Below, one piece after another: positions 54,177-61,682 of a DNA stretch of 64,000 bases. The notes beneath the pieces are model-generated. The model saw only the letters and a program-made list of their open reading frames with translations. It made no database searches and was not told where the DNA came from. Origin of the DNA: Bacteroidales bacterium (GTDB lineage Bacteria; Bacteroidota; Bacteroidia; Bacteroidales; UBA932); assembly GCA_017428325.1 (NCBI GenBank), contig JAFRRA010000005.1, positions 190,007 through 254,006 of the forward strand, read 5' to 3'. Position 1 is the stretch's first letter. The number at the start of each line of letters is the position of its first letter. A program made the position numbers and the translations under genes.

Positions 54177-54352
54177 TGTTAGCAGCCTTCATATTCGCCA
54201 CAATTCTCTGCATTGCCTTCGCTTTTGTGTACCACTTTGCCTATATCAAGGGATACAAAGAGGGTTATGAAGACGGTTATCACGATGGATACCATGAAGG
54301 ATATGAGGATGCTCTAAATGATTTAGAAAAGACAATCAAACAAAAAAACTGA
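54176..54352 (+). CDS. tiny membrane protein with GY repeats
   Basis: A 58-aa protein with an N-terminal membrane helix (LAAFIFATILCIAFAFVYHF) and then five near-identical 4-residue units in GYKEGYEDGYHDGYHEGY. The ATG at 54176 is 7 nt behind a GGAGG (54164-54168); an ATG at 54173 is also possible. The charged repeat may bind metals or mediate assembly, but nothing is known. It partly overlaps the preceding gene's stop. Confidence 0.6.
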   Translation: MLAAFIFATILCIAFAFVYHFAYIKGYKEGYEDGYHDGYHEGYEDALNDLEKTIKQKN

Positions 54353-54360
54353 CAACGATA

Positions 54361-54516
54361 ATGACAATTCAGGAGTATAAAGACAAGTTTCAAGAGCTTG
54401 CCGAGCAATTGGAGAAAGAACATGGTGGATACAAGAGCATATCCATTGGCAAAGAGTCTTTCATACCTGTAGGAGGGTTTGAAAGTACATATACGGAAGT
54501 TACAATACAGTTTTAG
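54361..54516 (+). CDS. very small phage protein
   Basis: A 51-aa ORF (MTIQEYKDKFQELAEQLEKE onwards) in the compact run between two other genes: 8 bp after the GY protein and 2 bp before the next gene. No family recognised. Spacing makes it likely to be real. Confidence 0.5.
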   Translation: MTIQEYKDKFQELAEQLEKEHGGYKSISIGKESFIPVGGFESTYTEVTIQF

Positions 54517-54518
54517 TC

Positions 54519-54971
54519 ATGAGAAAAGAACTATACCAAGACCTGATCGCAGCCCTCAAGCTCATCAAAGATGAGAACGATCAGCCGAAAATCAAGCACA
54601 TTGACCTCTGGAATCAGAATGTGGCCTTTATCTCTGAGGATGAATCCTGGCCAATGCCGGCAGTGTTCATCGAGTTTGGGCAGATAGACTGGAAACCACT
54701 CAACGGCCCTCAGAAGTCCTGGACCGGCACCGGCACCGTCATGCTGCACATTGTCACAGAGTGGCAAGGCTCTGCCGCTGATGGCAGCTCTGAGATGGAC
54801 GGCAACCTGGAATGCTGGAGCCTAGCAGAAGAGATCCAGCAGAAGATTGAAGGTGGTTGTGGAAACTCCTACCGGAATATTTCCCTGCAGCAGACCCTCA
54901 CCAACCATAACCACGAAGACATCGTAGAAAACATTGAAATCTACAAGGTAAACCTTCAGAGAACATTATAA
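54519..54971 (+). CDS. phage protein, possible tail completion type
   Basis: A 150-aa protein. SWPMPAVFIEFGQIDWKPLN and TGTVMLHIVTEWQG are like the beta strands of DUF3168/tail-terminator type proteins, but the similarity is by impression only. It is followed by the methyltransferase after 3 bp. Confidence 0.55.
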   Translation: MRKELYQDLIAALKLIKDENDQPKIKHIDLWNQNVAFISEDESWPMPAVFIEFGQIDWKPLNGPQKSWTGTGTVMLHIVTEWQGSAADGSSEMDGNLECWSLAEEIQQKIEGGCGNSYRNISLQQTLTNHNHEDIVENIEIYKVNLQRTL

Positions 54972-54974
54972 GCC

Positions 54975-56561
54975 ATGGAAACGGGCGATATCAAGCTTCT
55001 TTACATTGACTTGTTTTGTGGGGCAGGTGGCACTACTACAGGCGTTGAGCGTGCCCGTGTGATGGGGACCAAGGTCGCAAAGGTCATTGCCTGCGTCAAT
55101 CACGATCCGCACGCAATTGAATCGCACTTGGCAAACCATCCTGGAGTCGTCCACTTCACAGAGGACATCCGGACGCTGGAACTGTCGGGGCTGGTGGAAA
55201 TCGCTGCAAAGCAGAGGCAAGAGAACCCAGGTGCCAGGCTTGTACTCTGGGCCAGTCTGGAGTGCACCAATTTCAGCAAGGCAAAGGGCGGCATGCCCAG
55301 AGACGCTGACAGCCGGACGCTGGCAGAGCATCTATTCCGGTATATTGAGGCTTTGAAGCCGGATTACATTCAGATTGAGAATGTGAGGGAGTTTATGTCC
55401 TGGGGAGAGCTGGACACAAACGGCAAGCCTGTGAGCAAGGATAAGGGCAGACTCTATCTCCGATGGGTTAACAAGGTAAGGCGGTACGGGTTCAACTTTG
55501 ACTGGCGCATTCTCAATGCTGCAGATTACGGTGCATACACCTCACGGGAACGGTACTATGGCCTTTTCGCCAAGAAAGGGATGGAGATAGCCTTTCCAGA
55601 ACCGACTCACCAGCGCAACCCTCTGCCAAGCCTATTCGGCACCTTGAAGCCATGGAAACCTGTAAGGGAGGTACTTGACCTTGACGATATAGGAAAATCC
55701 ATCTTCCGTCAAAAGAAGCTGGCAGAAAAGACACTTGAACGCATTTATGCCGGACTGATAAAGTTTGTGGCCGGAGGCAAAGATTCTTTCCTGGTAAAGT
55801 ACAATTCAATGAATCAGCGAGGCAAGTATGTTCCACCGTCTCTAGATGAGCCGTGCCCTGTTGTAGCTACGCAGAACAGGCTTGCACTTGCAAGGGTTCA
55901 GTGGCTGTCAAAGCAGTATTCCGGTTCCCCAAACGATAAGAACATTTCCATTGATGGCCCAGCCAGCACCATTACTTGCATAGACCATCACGCCTTCATT
56001 ACCACTTACTATGGAAACGGACAGGCCGTGTCTTTGGAAGATCCATCACCGACCATCCCCACAAGGGACAAAATTGCTCTCAATACGATTCAGTTTCTGG
56101 ATCTGCAGTATGGCGCAGGAAAGCCCTCATCCATTGAAAGGCCAGCTGGGACCGTCACAACCACACCGAAACTCAACCTGGTTTCTGTCCAAAGAGACAA
56201 TTTCCTGTTGAATCCTCAGTTTGGTTCAGAGGGTTCCTCCATTGACCGACCTTGTTTCACGCTCATTGCGAGGATGGACAAAAAGCCTCCATATATTGTG
56301 ACGGCAGAGTACGGGGCATCCATAGCGGTGTACGAGGATGACAGTCCAATGGAAGTCCAGATTAAGGAGTTCATGGCTATGTATGGAATTTGTGACATCT
56401 ACATGCGGATGCTTAACGAGAAGGAATTGCTGAGAATCCAGGGATTCGGTGACAACTACAAGCTGGTGGGCACAACTGCAGAGAGAAAGAAGTACATAGG
56501 CAATGCCGTAGAGACACACCAGGCAGCAGCTCTCTGCCAAAGCCTGGCAATGGCAATGTAA
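54975..56561 (+). CDS. phage C5 cytosine DNA methyltransferase with repeat-built recognition region
   Basis: A 528-aa DNA (cytosine-5) methyltransferase, probably protecting phage DNA from host restriction. AdoMet motif YIDLFCGAGGTTTGVERA (about 10-27), the catalytic-loop Cys97 in LECTNFSKA (ECT replaces the usual PCQ), IENVREF (135-140), SRERYYG, and a C-terminal IQGFG...YIGNAVETHQAAAL. Residues ~285-460 are a run of about five imperfect 30-aa repeats of the type SxxxPxxTxxT (SIDGPASTITC, SLEDPSPTIPT, SIERPAGTVTT, SIDRPCFTLIA), which replace a normal target-recognition domain. No partner restriction enzyme is present. Confidence 0.88.
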   Translation: METGDIKLLYIDLFCGAGGTTTGVERARVMGTKVAKVIACVNHDPHAIESHLANHPGVVHFTEDIRTLELSGLVEIAAKQRQENPGARLVLWASLECTNFSKAKGGMPRDADSRTLAEHLFRYIEALKPDYIQIENVREFMSWGELDTNGKPVSKDKGRLYLRWVNKVRRYGFNFDWRILNAADYGAYTSRERYYGLFAKKGMEIAFPEPTHQRNPLPSLFGTLKPWKPVREVLDLDDIGKSIFRQKKLAEKTLERIYAGLIKFVAGGKDSFLVKYNSMNQRGKYVPPSLDEPCPVVATQNRLALARVQWLSKQYSGSPNDKNISIDGPASTITCIDHHAFITTYYGNGQAVSLEDPSPTIPTRDKIALNTIQFLDLQYGAGKPSSIERPAGTVTTTPKLNLVSVQRDNFLLNPQFGSEGSSIDRPCFTLIARMDKKPPYIVTAEYGASIAVYEDDSPMEVQIKEFMAMYGICDIYMRMLNEKELLRIQGFGDNYKLVGTTAERKKYIGNAVETHQAAALCQSLAMAM

Positions 56562-56614
56562 GATAATTTAAACATAAGGACAGCAAGTAGTATTAAATAG
56601 TGATGTCAATGCCG

Positions 56615-56654
56615 CCGCCAGCCTCAAATCCGAAGCTGGCGGTCTCTTTTTTTT
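56615..56654 (+). terminator. intrinsic terminator after methyltransferase
   Basis: CCGCCAGC (56615-56622) with GCTGGCGG (56635-56642), a 12-nt loop, then TCTC and eight T. It closes the early operon before the AT-rich cargo genes. Confidence 0.9.
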
Positions 56655-56746
56655 CAGGATTGTGTAAACAATTCCAGAATTAACAAAATCTGAGGGGAGG
56701 ACAAGATAAATTTATCGTTTGGCATTCTTTTTTCGGATCCGTGCAT

Positions 56747-56754
56747 TATATTTG
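56747..56754 (+). promoter_or_regulatory. -7 box for the cargo protease gene
   Basis: TATATTTG at 56747-56754, 28 bp before the ATG. A TTTG at 56718-56721 is 25 nt away, longer than usual. Together with the upstream terminator it makes the cargo genes an independent unit. Confidence 0.55.
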
Positions 56755-56782
56755 CAAAGGATTACACCAAATTTAAATAGTA

Positions 56783-57790
56783 ATGAGAACTGATAGATTG
56801 GATTTATATAAGCAGCTTGAACTTGAAAGAAATTCTAAGCTTTTGGTTTACATAACAAGCACTAGGCAAGGTTTAGAAACTCAAATAGCGAATGATGTAT
56901 TATCGAAGTTTTCCGAGCACCTAGATAAAATCGGCGACACCTCAAAGATATCATTGTTTTTATATACAAATGGAGGGCAGACATTAACCGCATGGAGCCT
57001 TGTAAATTTGATCAGGAGCTTCTGCAAGGATTTTGAAGTTATAATACCTGCTAATTGCTTCAGTTCAGGTACTCTGATATGTTTGGGCGCAAATAACATT
57101 GTCATGACAAAGCAAGCCATGTTAGGACCTATTGACCCAAGCATAAACGGTCCTTTGAACCCGATGATTCCAGGAATATCAGATCCAACTGCAAAAGTTC
57201 CGGTTAGTGTGGAATTTGTCAATGCCTATATCAATATGGCTAAAAATGATTTCGGGATTAGGGATCAAAAATTTCTTACCGAAATCCTTCTTAATTTATC
57301 TGAAAAAATACACCCGTTGACTCTTGGGCAAGTATATAAGTCCAAAAGCCAGATTCAAATGCTAGCCAAAAAACTAATGCATTGGCAAAATCTTGGTGAA
57401 GAGAGAGAAAATATAATCATCAATTTCTTGTGCAGCGAGTCAGGAAGCCATGACTATTCTATTAGAAGAAATGAGGCAAAAGATTATCTTGGTCTAAATA
57501 TTGAAAAGCCCTCAGACAAGCTTTATGCAATCATAAAAAGTATCTTTGATGATATTAGATCAGAGTTAGAGCTTGAATCACCATATGACCCCGCTATTTT
57601 ATTAAATCAGGCCAATAATTATAATTATTCATTCAGAAGGGGTTTAGTAGAGTCTATTGACAATGGAACAGATGTTTTTATAAGCGAGGGCGTTCTTTCT
57701 AAACAAATCATAGCGCCAGTTCCAGGAAGACCGGCTCAAATTAATCTTAGTGACAATAGAATTTTTGAAGGTTGGAAACATGAAAACTAA
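56783..57790 (+). CDS. SDH/ClpP-fold serine protease-like cargo protein
   Basis: A 335-aa protein whose first ~190 residues match the SDH-type (DUF114-like) Clp-fold serine proteinases: SKISLFLYTNGGQTLTAWSL, the nucleophile region NCFSSGTLICLGANNIVM (Ser94 likely) and LGPIDPSI. The C-terminal part is helical and unlike known families. There is no membrane helix, in contrast to many relatives. The gene is visibly richer in A and T than its neighbours and has its own promoter and upstream terminator, the signs of a moron acquired separately. Role unknown; toxin control, defence or superinfection exclusion are possibilities. Confidence 0.75.
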   Translation: MRTDRLDLYKQLELERNSKLLVYITSTRQGLETQIANDVLSKFSEHLDKIGDTSKISLFLYTNGGQTLTAWSLVNLIRSFCKDFEVIIPANCFSSGTLICLGANNIVMTKQAMLGPIDPSINGPLNPMIPGISDPTAKVPVSVEFVNAYINMAKNDFGIRDQKFLTEILLNLSEKIHPLTLGQVYKSKSQIQMLAKKLMHWQNLGEERENIIINFLCSESGSHDYSIRRNEAKDYLGLNIEKPSDKLYAIIKSIFDDIRSELELESPYDPAILLNQANNYNYSFRRGLVESIDNGTDVFISEGVLSKQIIAPVPGRPAQINLSDNRIFEGWKHEN

Positions 57791-57962
57791 AGACAATAAA
57801 CATTCGTTGACTGAAACTGGATATAATCCAAAGATTCAGCTTTCAAGTGGCACTTTCTGCAAAAAGAATTATTATGATAGTTCTGCTTCTAAAAATACTC
57901 TTGCCGAGTATATGAAGAATAGAACTATTATAAAAACCGACACACTAAAAATAATCTTATAG
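57780..57962 (+). CDS. 60-aa protein coupled to cargo protease
   Basis: A 60-aa basic, AT-rich gene product (MKTKDNKHSLTETGYNPKIQ onwards) whose ATG lies 11 bp inside the protease gene, so they are coupled. No family recognised. Being next to the 3' end of the convergent MuF-toxin gene it could be an immunity or antitoxin-type protein, but this is only positional reasoning. Confidence 0.5.
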   Translation: MKTKDNKHSLTETGYNPKIQLSSGTFCKKNYYDSSASKNTLAEYMKNRTIIKTDTLKIIL

Positions 57963-57998
57963 TTCTTTCTTTGGAAATTGTCAACCTCTCCCAAAGAT

Positions 57999-58029
57999 TT
58001 TGTGAAATAAAAATATTTTTTTATTTTTG
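57999..58029 (+). promoter_or_regulatory. perfect promoter pointing antisense into the toxin gene
   Basis: TTTG at 57999-58002 and TATTTTTG at 58022-58029 with a 19-nt spacer. Transcription would begin near 58036 and run antisense to the 3' end of the MuF-toxin gene. A perfect 7-bp hairpin (AAGGAAG 58068-58074 with CTTCCTT 58087-58093) followed by a T-rich stretch could end a short RNA. Confidence 0.5.
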
Positions 58030-58075
58030 CATCGGTTCTATCCCGAAAGGGTTTGGACCACCGGAGGAAGGAAGG

Positions 58076-59371
58076 CTATTTGAAGTCTTCCTTTCGTATT
58101 TTAAATCCGTCTGATGTTATCGCTTTCTCAGAGTATGTGCAGTCCAACCCTCTCCATATCACCGTAATATTAGACACTCTGTTTTTCTTTACGAAACTGC
58201 ACCTATTATGCATTGCGTGCGACAATTCATTTAAATCAGCATTATCGCTAATTTTCAGAACTAAACTTGATGCTTGTTTTCTACCCTCCTTTATTGCCAT
58301 ATCGTAGGAGTTATAGGTATTCCTAGTATTGACTTTATACTCCTGCTTATAGCCTAGCGTATGATTAAAAGAGTCGGCATTTTTTACTCCTGGTTTGTTG
58401 TCAATCTTCGGCATAAGGTCTATGTCATACCCATATTTATTCGCTAGATAAACTGCAATTGATTTATTTTCTTCTCTTTCATCTGGACTCTGCGTACGAT
58501 GTTGCCGTACCCGTCCCTTTTCTGTAGGTATGGTTTCATATCCGCAAACCTCTGTCTTCAGAAATACGCATTCTTGGCAAATTTGATTTTCCGGATCTCC
58601 GGAGTAGAGTTTGAGGTTGGCTTTGGTGCAACCTTTACACTTGCTGAGGGTGTAAGGGTTGTAGTCTGGGAAAGTCTTCTGCTGCTTGCCAGGATTGAAG
58701 TTGAACATTCCCTTCTTGTCGTTGGAGAGGGCTTTTGCGCCACGCTGCATAGCCTCGTTGTGAGGTGTGGCTTCGTGCATATACCTGAGCACCTGAACTA
58801 CCGTGCAGCGGCAGTTCCAGCCATTAGGCGGATAATAGGAATCCCAGAAAGAGTCTGATGCAGGAAGTGTGACATCGTGCAAGGCTGCGTGCTCCGGCCT
58901 TACGGCTCCGTCATTGGCTGTTCGGTACTGGAGGTAGTATTCATCCTCATCTTGGGCAAACTTCTCCCATTTGGCAGCCATATCTGAAGAAGCGGAAGCA
59001 AAGTTGTACTCTGCCCTGAGATATCTTTCGTTGTAGTTCTGGTCTATCTTTTTAACATCGTTTAAGAACTGGTTAAATGACTTTTTATTGCCGTTTTCAT
59101 CAAGAAGCAGGGAATAACTTTCATTGATCTCGTGGAAAGTCTTGAATCCACTGAAAATGTAGTCTGAGCGTTGAAGATTCTCTCTCATGGAATCTGACAT
59201 CTCTGCTTTGGCAAAGGTTGAGTCCAGGATGTCTGCATGGGTCTGTATGAAACTCTCAACTTCCGGTTCACGAAGTATGTCTATCCGGAGAGCTGCGCCT
59301 TTCTCTTTGTAGAGAGCAGACATCATTCCTTTGAACTTTTTGCGGAGCCTCTCCAGGAGTTCAGATGGCAC
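58076..59371 (-). CDS. MuF minor head protein with C-terminal nuclease-toxin-like domain
   Basis: Coordinates are for the GTG start (431 aa); the same frame is open up to the slippery site at 59485, adding 38 codons with no ATG, and the GTG has no Shine-Dalgarno. Residues ~110-195 are the MuF/SPP1 gp7 head-morphogenesis domain (RTANDGAVRPEHAALHDVTL, PPNGWNCRCTVVQV). A cysteine-rich linker follows (CKGC, CQEC, 245-276). Residues ~297-431 look like a CdiA-type tRNase/BECR toxin: IAVYLANKYGYDIDLMP, the NADSF...EYKV core (Glu344, Lys346) and KEGRKQASSLVLKIS. The toxin part is AT-richer than the rest, a sign of module exchange. Such MuF-toxins ride in the capsid. Confidence 0.8.
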   Translation of the reverse strand: MPSELLERLRKKFKGMMSALYKEKGAALRIDILREPEVESFIQTHADILDSTFAKAEMSDSMRENLQRSDYIFSGFKTFHEINESYSLLLDENGNKKSFNQFLNDVKKIDQNYNERYLRAEYNFASASSDMAAKWEKFAQDEDEYYLQYRTANDGAVRPEHAALHDVTLPASDSFWDSYYPPNGWNCRCTVVQVLRYMHEATPHNEAMQRGAKALSNDKKGMFNFNPGKQQKTFPDYNPYTLSKCKGCTKANLKLYSGDPENQICQECVFLKTEVCGYETIPTEKGRVRQHRTQSPDEREENKSIAVYLANKYGYDIDLMPKIDNKPGVKNADSFNHTLGYKQEYKVNTRNTYNSYDMAIKEGRKQASSLVLKISDNADLNELSHAMHNRCSFVKKNRVSNITVIWRGLDCTYSEKAITSDGFKIRKEDFK

Positions 59372-59456
59372 TTCTTCTTTCGCCAGGTTCAGCGATGATC
59401 CAGGAGTTTCATCCTTTGCCGTCCATCCGGATATGATCTGCTCATATCTTTTGTGC

Positions 59457-59491
59457 AGCCCCTCATAGTCGGAGGGGCTTAGTCGAAAAAA
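59457..59491 (-). promoter_or_regulatory. candidate -1 ribosomal frameshift signal (portal to MuF)
   Basis: Read leftward: T TTT TTC (59491-59485) in the portal zero frame is a classical X XXY YYZ heptamer. After a 5-nt spacer containing the portal stop comes a perfect 8-bp stem AGCCCCTC/GAGGGGCT (59479-59472 with 59464-59457) and a 7-nt loop. A -1 slip continues with R-L-S-P-S-D-Y into the MuF frame. Confidence 0.75.
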
Positions 59492-60735
59492 GAACCGGAG
59501 TCCTGTTTGCTTCCCATTAGGGAAGGAAGCCCGTTATTTCTTCTCTCTCCGGCTGGAATGCCGTATTTGTCCTGGAAGTATGAGCCATCAACCTCATAGT
59601 TGTTGAGTACCATCTGCTCAATGGCCACCTGCTGTTCAGGAGTGTAATCTACCGGATCATCCCAGTTGAAGGTAAGACCTTTCACAGGGAAACCGTGCTT
59701 TACCATCTTTGGCAGCAGCTGGTTGTTGACTACATCCCTGACCATATCGCAGTATGCCTCTATGAGGTTCTTGAAGACTTTCATGTGTGTCTGACTCTGA
59801 CTCAGGGAGCTGCCATCTTCTATGGTCATGGTCTGCTTGAGTACCAGTTTGGAGAGCTCGGAGTTGCAACGGTCTATCCTCTTGTCATAGACATTGAAGG
59901 CATCGCCTTTAGAACTTTCCACGAGTTCTATGTCTGTGGTGTCATCAAAGACTCCCCAGGCTTTTGCACCCATATTCTCCATCATAGAGGCTACCTTCTT
60001 CCTTTCAGATTCATCCCTTGCTGTTGTCTTGGCTATCCTTACCGGAATGCCGAACATCTCAGCGAAAGTATCCCAGAAAGCTCCGGCATATTTCTTTGGG
60101 ATGGTATGCAGTGCTGCTTTCTTGTATAGGCCAAGATCATCTTTCTTTCCGGCTTCAATAAGCCAGTCCACATACGGTGCGCTGCGGTAGTCTATTCCAG
60201 ACTGCCACCCCTCTCCCAGTGTCTTTACGATGCGGCCATATTCCGGAATGACATGCTTTCTGGGAATGAGTTTCACTCCGTCAAAGTTGATGTTGCCGTT
60301 CTCATCGGTGATGACATCGCCGAGCTCAACGAGCGAATGACCCCAGTAGATGGATTCCAGGATATAGTCGAGAAGATCCTTGAACCACTCAGTGTTGAAA
60401 TAGACTTCTGCATCCTTGACAGTATCGCCTTTAGGGTTGGTGAGCTTAAAGCTGCGGCATTTGACAAAGCCGTTCACCTGTCCTATAGCACCTGTAAGAT
60501 GGGCATCAAGGTCCACATCATTGTATATGTCATAAAGCTGCAGCCTCTGCGGATTCTCCACATTCACGGCCAGCTGGCAAGCATATCTCCAGTGGGAGAT
60601 GTCATGCTCTGTAAGCATATCCGTGTATCGCTGAAGATCCACTACAACCTTCTTGAGTCTCTTGCGGTCTGAAGCCTTAGAGAGGTCAAACGTGCCGTGT
60701 TTTTCGCTTTTGAGTATGTTCTTTTTCTTTTCCAT
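59479..60735 (-). CDS. phage portal protein (DUF935, Mu gp29-like)
   Basis: A 418-aa portal, the dodecameric ring through which DNA enters the head. DUF935 landmarks: AHLTGAIGQVNGFVKCRSF, the WGHSLVELGDV stretch, LIPRKHVIPEYG, ALHTIPKKYAGAFWDTFAEM, FGIPVRIAKTTARDESE, and SLSQSQTHMKVFKNLIEAYC. It ends SGSFFD-stop right at the frameshift signal; a -1 slip at Phe416-Phe417 would fuse the portal to MuF, giving about 886 aa. It is downstream of the Gp36-like gene in the leftward packaging operon. Confidence 0.9.
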   Translation of the reverse strand: MEKKKNILKSEKHGTFDLSKASDRKRLKKVVVDLQRYTDMLTEHDISHWRYACQLAVNVENPQRLQLYDIYNDVDLDAHLTGAIGQVNGFVKCRSFKLTNPKGDTVKDAEVYFNTEWFKDLLDYILESIYWGHSLVELGDVITDENGNINFDGVKLIPRKHVIPEYGRIVKTLGEGWQSGIDYRSAPYVDWLIEAGKKDDLGLYKKAALHTIPKKYAGAFWDTFAEMFGIPVRIAKTTARDESERKKVASMMENMGAKAWGVFDDTTDIELVESSKGDAFNVYDKRIDRCNSELSKLVLKQTMTIEDGSSLSQSQTHMKVFKNLIEAYCDMVRDVVNNQLLPKMVKHGFPVKGLTFNWDDPVDYTPEQQVAIEQMVLNNYEVDGSYFQDKYGIPAGERRNNGLPSLMGSKQDSGSFFD

Positions 60736-60768
60736 ATGTTTGTTTTCTAGGGATCGATCCTTTCCGGA

Positions 60769-61188
60769 TTACCATATGTTCTTCAGGCGTTTTGCGCTGC
60801 CCCAATGGAGCTTCTGTCCTATCTGCTGTCCATCTTCGTCTTCAGCCAACGGAAGATCCGGAGTAACTGTGCCGGCCTGGACTTTCTCCAGCCATTTGAT
60901 AGCCTGGTCATAGCGTTCCTTCCTGGTTTCGGCACCCATCCTGGCAGAGTTGGAGGACACCATATGGTACAGGGCAATGTCGCAGGTATACATTACTATC
61001 TGCTTGTTGCGGTTTTCTCCTTCAGCCGCAAAGATGGCCGCACAGTCATACTTTGGCCTGAGGTATCCGGATATCTCTTCTATGGCTTCAGCTTCTGCAT
61101 TCTGCCGGTTGGTCGTATCTGTCTGGCTCACCACTCTCAGGGCAGCTTCACCGATAACAACCTTATAATCTTCTTCAGTGATGAACAT
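60769..61188 (-). CDS. Gp36/DUF1320-like phage protein
   Basis: A 139-aa protein; the start at 61188 (MFITEEDYKVVIGEAALRVV) matches the family, while a longer in-frame version has no support. DUF1320 proteins are neck or head-completion proteins in Mu-like phages. AIEEISGYLRPKYDC and TCDIALYHMVS are the typical helical core. It lies 33 bp upstream of the portal and 11 bp after the 79-aa protein. Confidence 0.8.
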   Translation of the reverse strand: MFITEEDYKVVIGEAALRVVSQTDTTNRQNAEAEAIEEISGYLRPKYDCAAIFAAEGENRNKQIVMYTCDIALYHMVSSNSARMGAETRKERYDQAIKWLEKVQAGTVTPDLPLAEDEDGQQIGQKLHWGSAKRLKNIW

Positions 61189-61199
61189 ATACTTACGTT

Positions 61200-61439
61200 T
61201 TATTTGTCGTTCTCTTTTTCTGCTTCCTCCATCTTTGCTCCAAGGGCAACCAAGCAAAGAGCCATAACAGCCTCGCTGTCTTTTAGAGCAGATGACGGCA
61301 CCTCAACCCCTGGGCTGTTTTTGATTTCGGAAACTATCCTCTCAAGCATTTCTTTTTCTGGTGCCTTGGCCTGCATTTTGAGAATTGCGGCTGTTCCCTC
61401 CAGGACATCATTATCCAATTCAATAATCAATCTTGCCAT
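61200..61439 (-). CDS. small acidic phage protein
   Basis: A 79-aa protein (MARLIIELDNDVLEGTAAIL onwards), mostly helical, ending in a charged EEAEKENDK tail. No family recognised. It is in the packaging operon between the 78-aa and the Gp36-like genes. Confidence 0.6.
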   Translation of the reverse strand: MARLIIELDNDVLEGTAAILKMQAKAPEKEMLERIVSEIKNSPGVEVPSSALKDSEAVMALCLVALGAKMEEAEKENDK

Positions 61440-61444
61440 AGTTG

Positions 61445-61681
61445 TCAGTCTGTTATGAATAGAGCTATCTTTTCTATGTCTTCTACGGTGGTGCCTTTCT
61501 TGAACCTCTTCCTCCGGATAAGTTCTTTAATTGTTTTCTTTGGAATCACTATAGGCTTTCCTCCGAAGTAGAGGACATAGTATCTTACGTTGAATGTCTT
61601 TGCCAGAGCTTTTGCCTGTCTTACGGCTCTTTTGTACCTGACGGCAAATATCAGGTGCCTTATTTTCTTGAACAGTTTCAT
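61445..61681 (-). CDS. small basic phage protein
   Basis: A 78-aa basic protein; the start at 61681 (MKLFKKIRHLIFAVRYKRAV) follows the terminase stop closely (1 bp apart), and longer in-frame versions would lie inside the terminase gene. High Lys/Arg content suggests nucleic-acid binding or a portal/terminase partner. No family recognised. Confidence 0.6.
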   Translation of the reverse strand: MKLFKKIRHLIFAVRYKRAVRQAKALAKTFNVRYYVLYFGGKPIVIPKKTIKELIRRKRFKKGTTVEDIEKIALFITD

Positions 61682-61682
61682 A

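Noticed and set aside
58053-58307. 84-codon rightward reading frame antisense to the toxin domain, downstream of the antisense promoter
   Set aside because: It starts only at TTG, has no ribosome-binding site and is the shadow of a well-supported toxin coding frame. The promoter itself was kept as an RNA candidate.
59457-59479. Intrinsic terminator after the portal gene
   Set aside because: The hairpin is strong, but no T-run follows in the leftward direction, and it lies inside an open frame leading into MuF.
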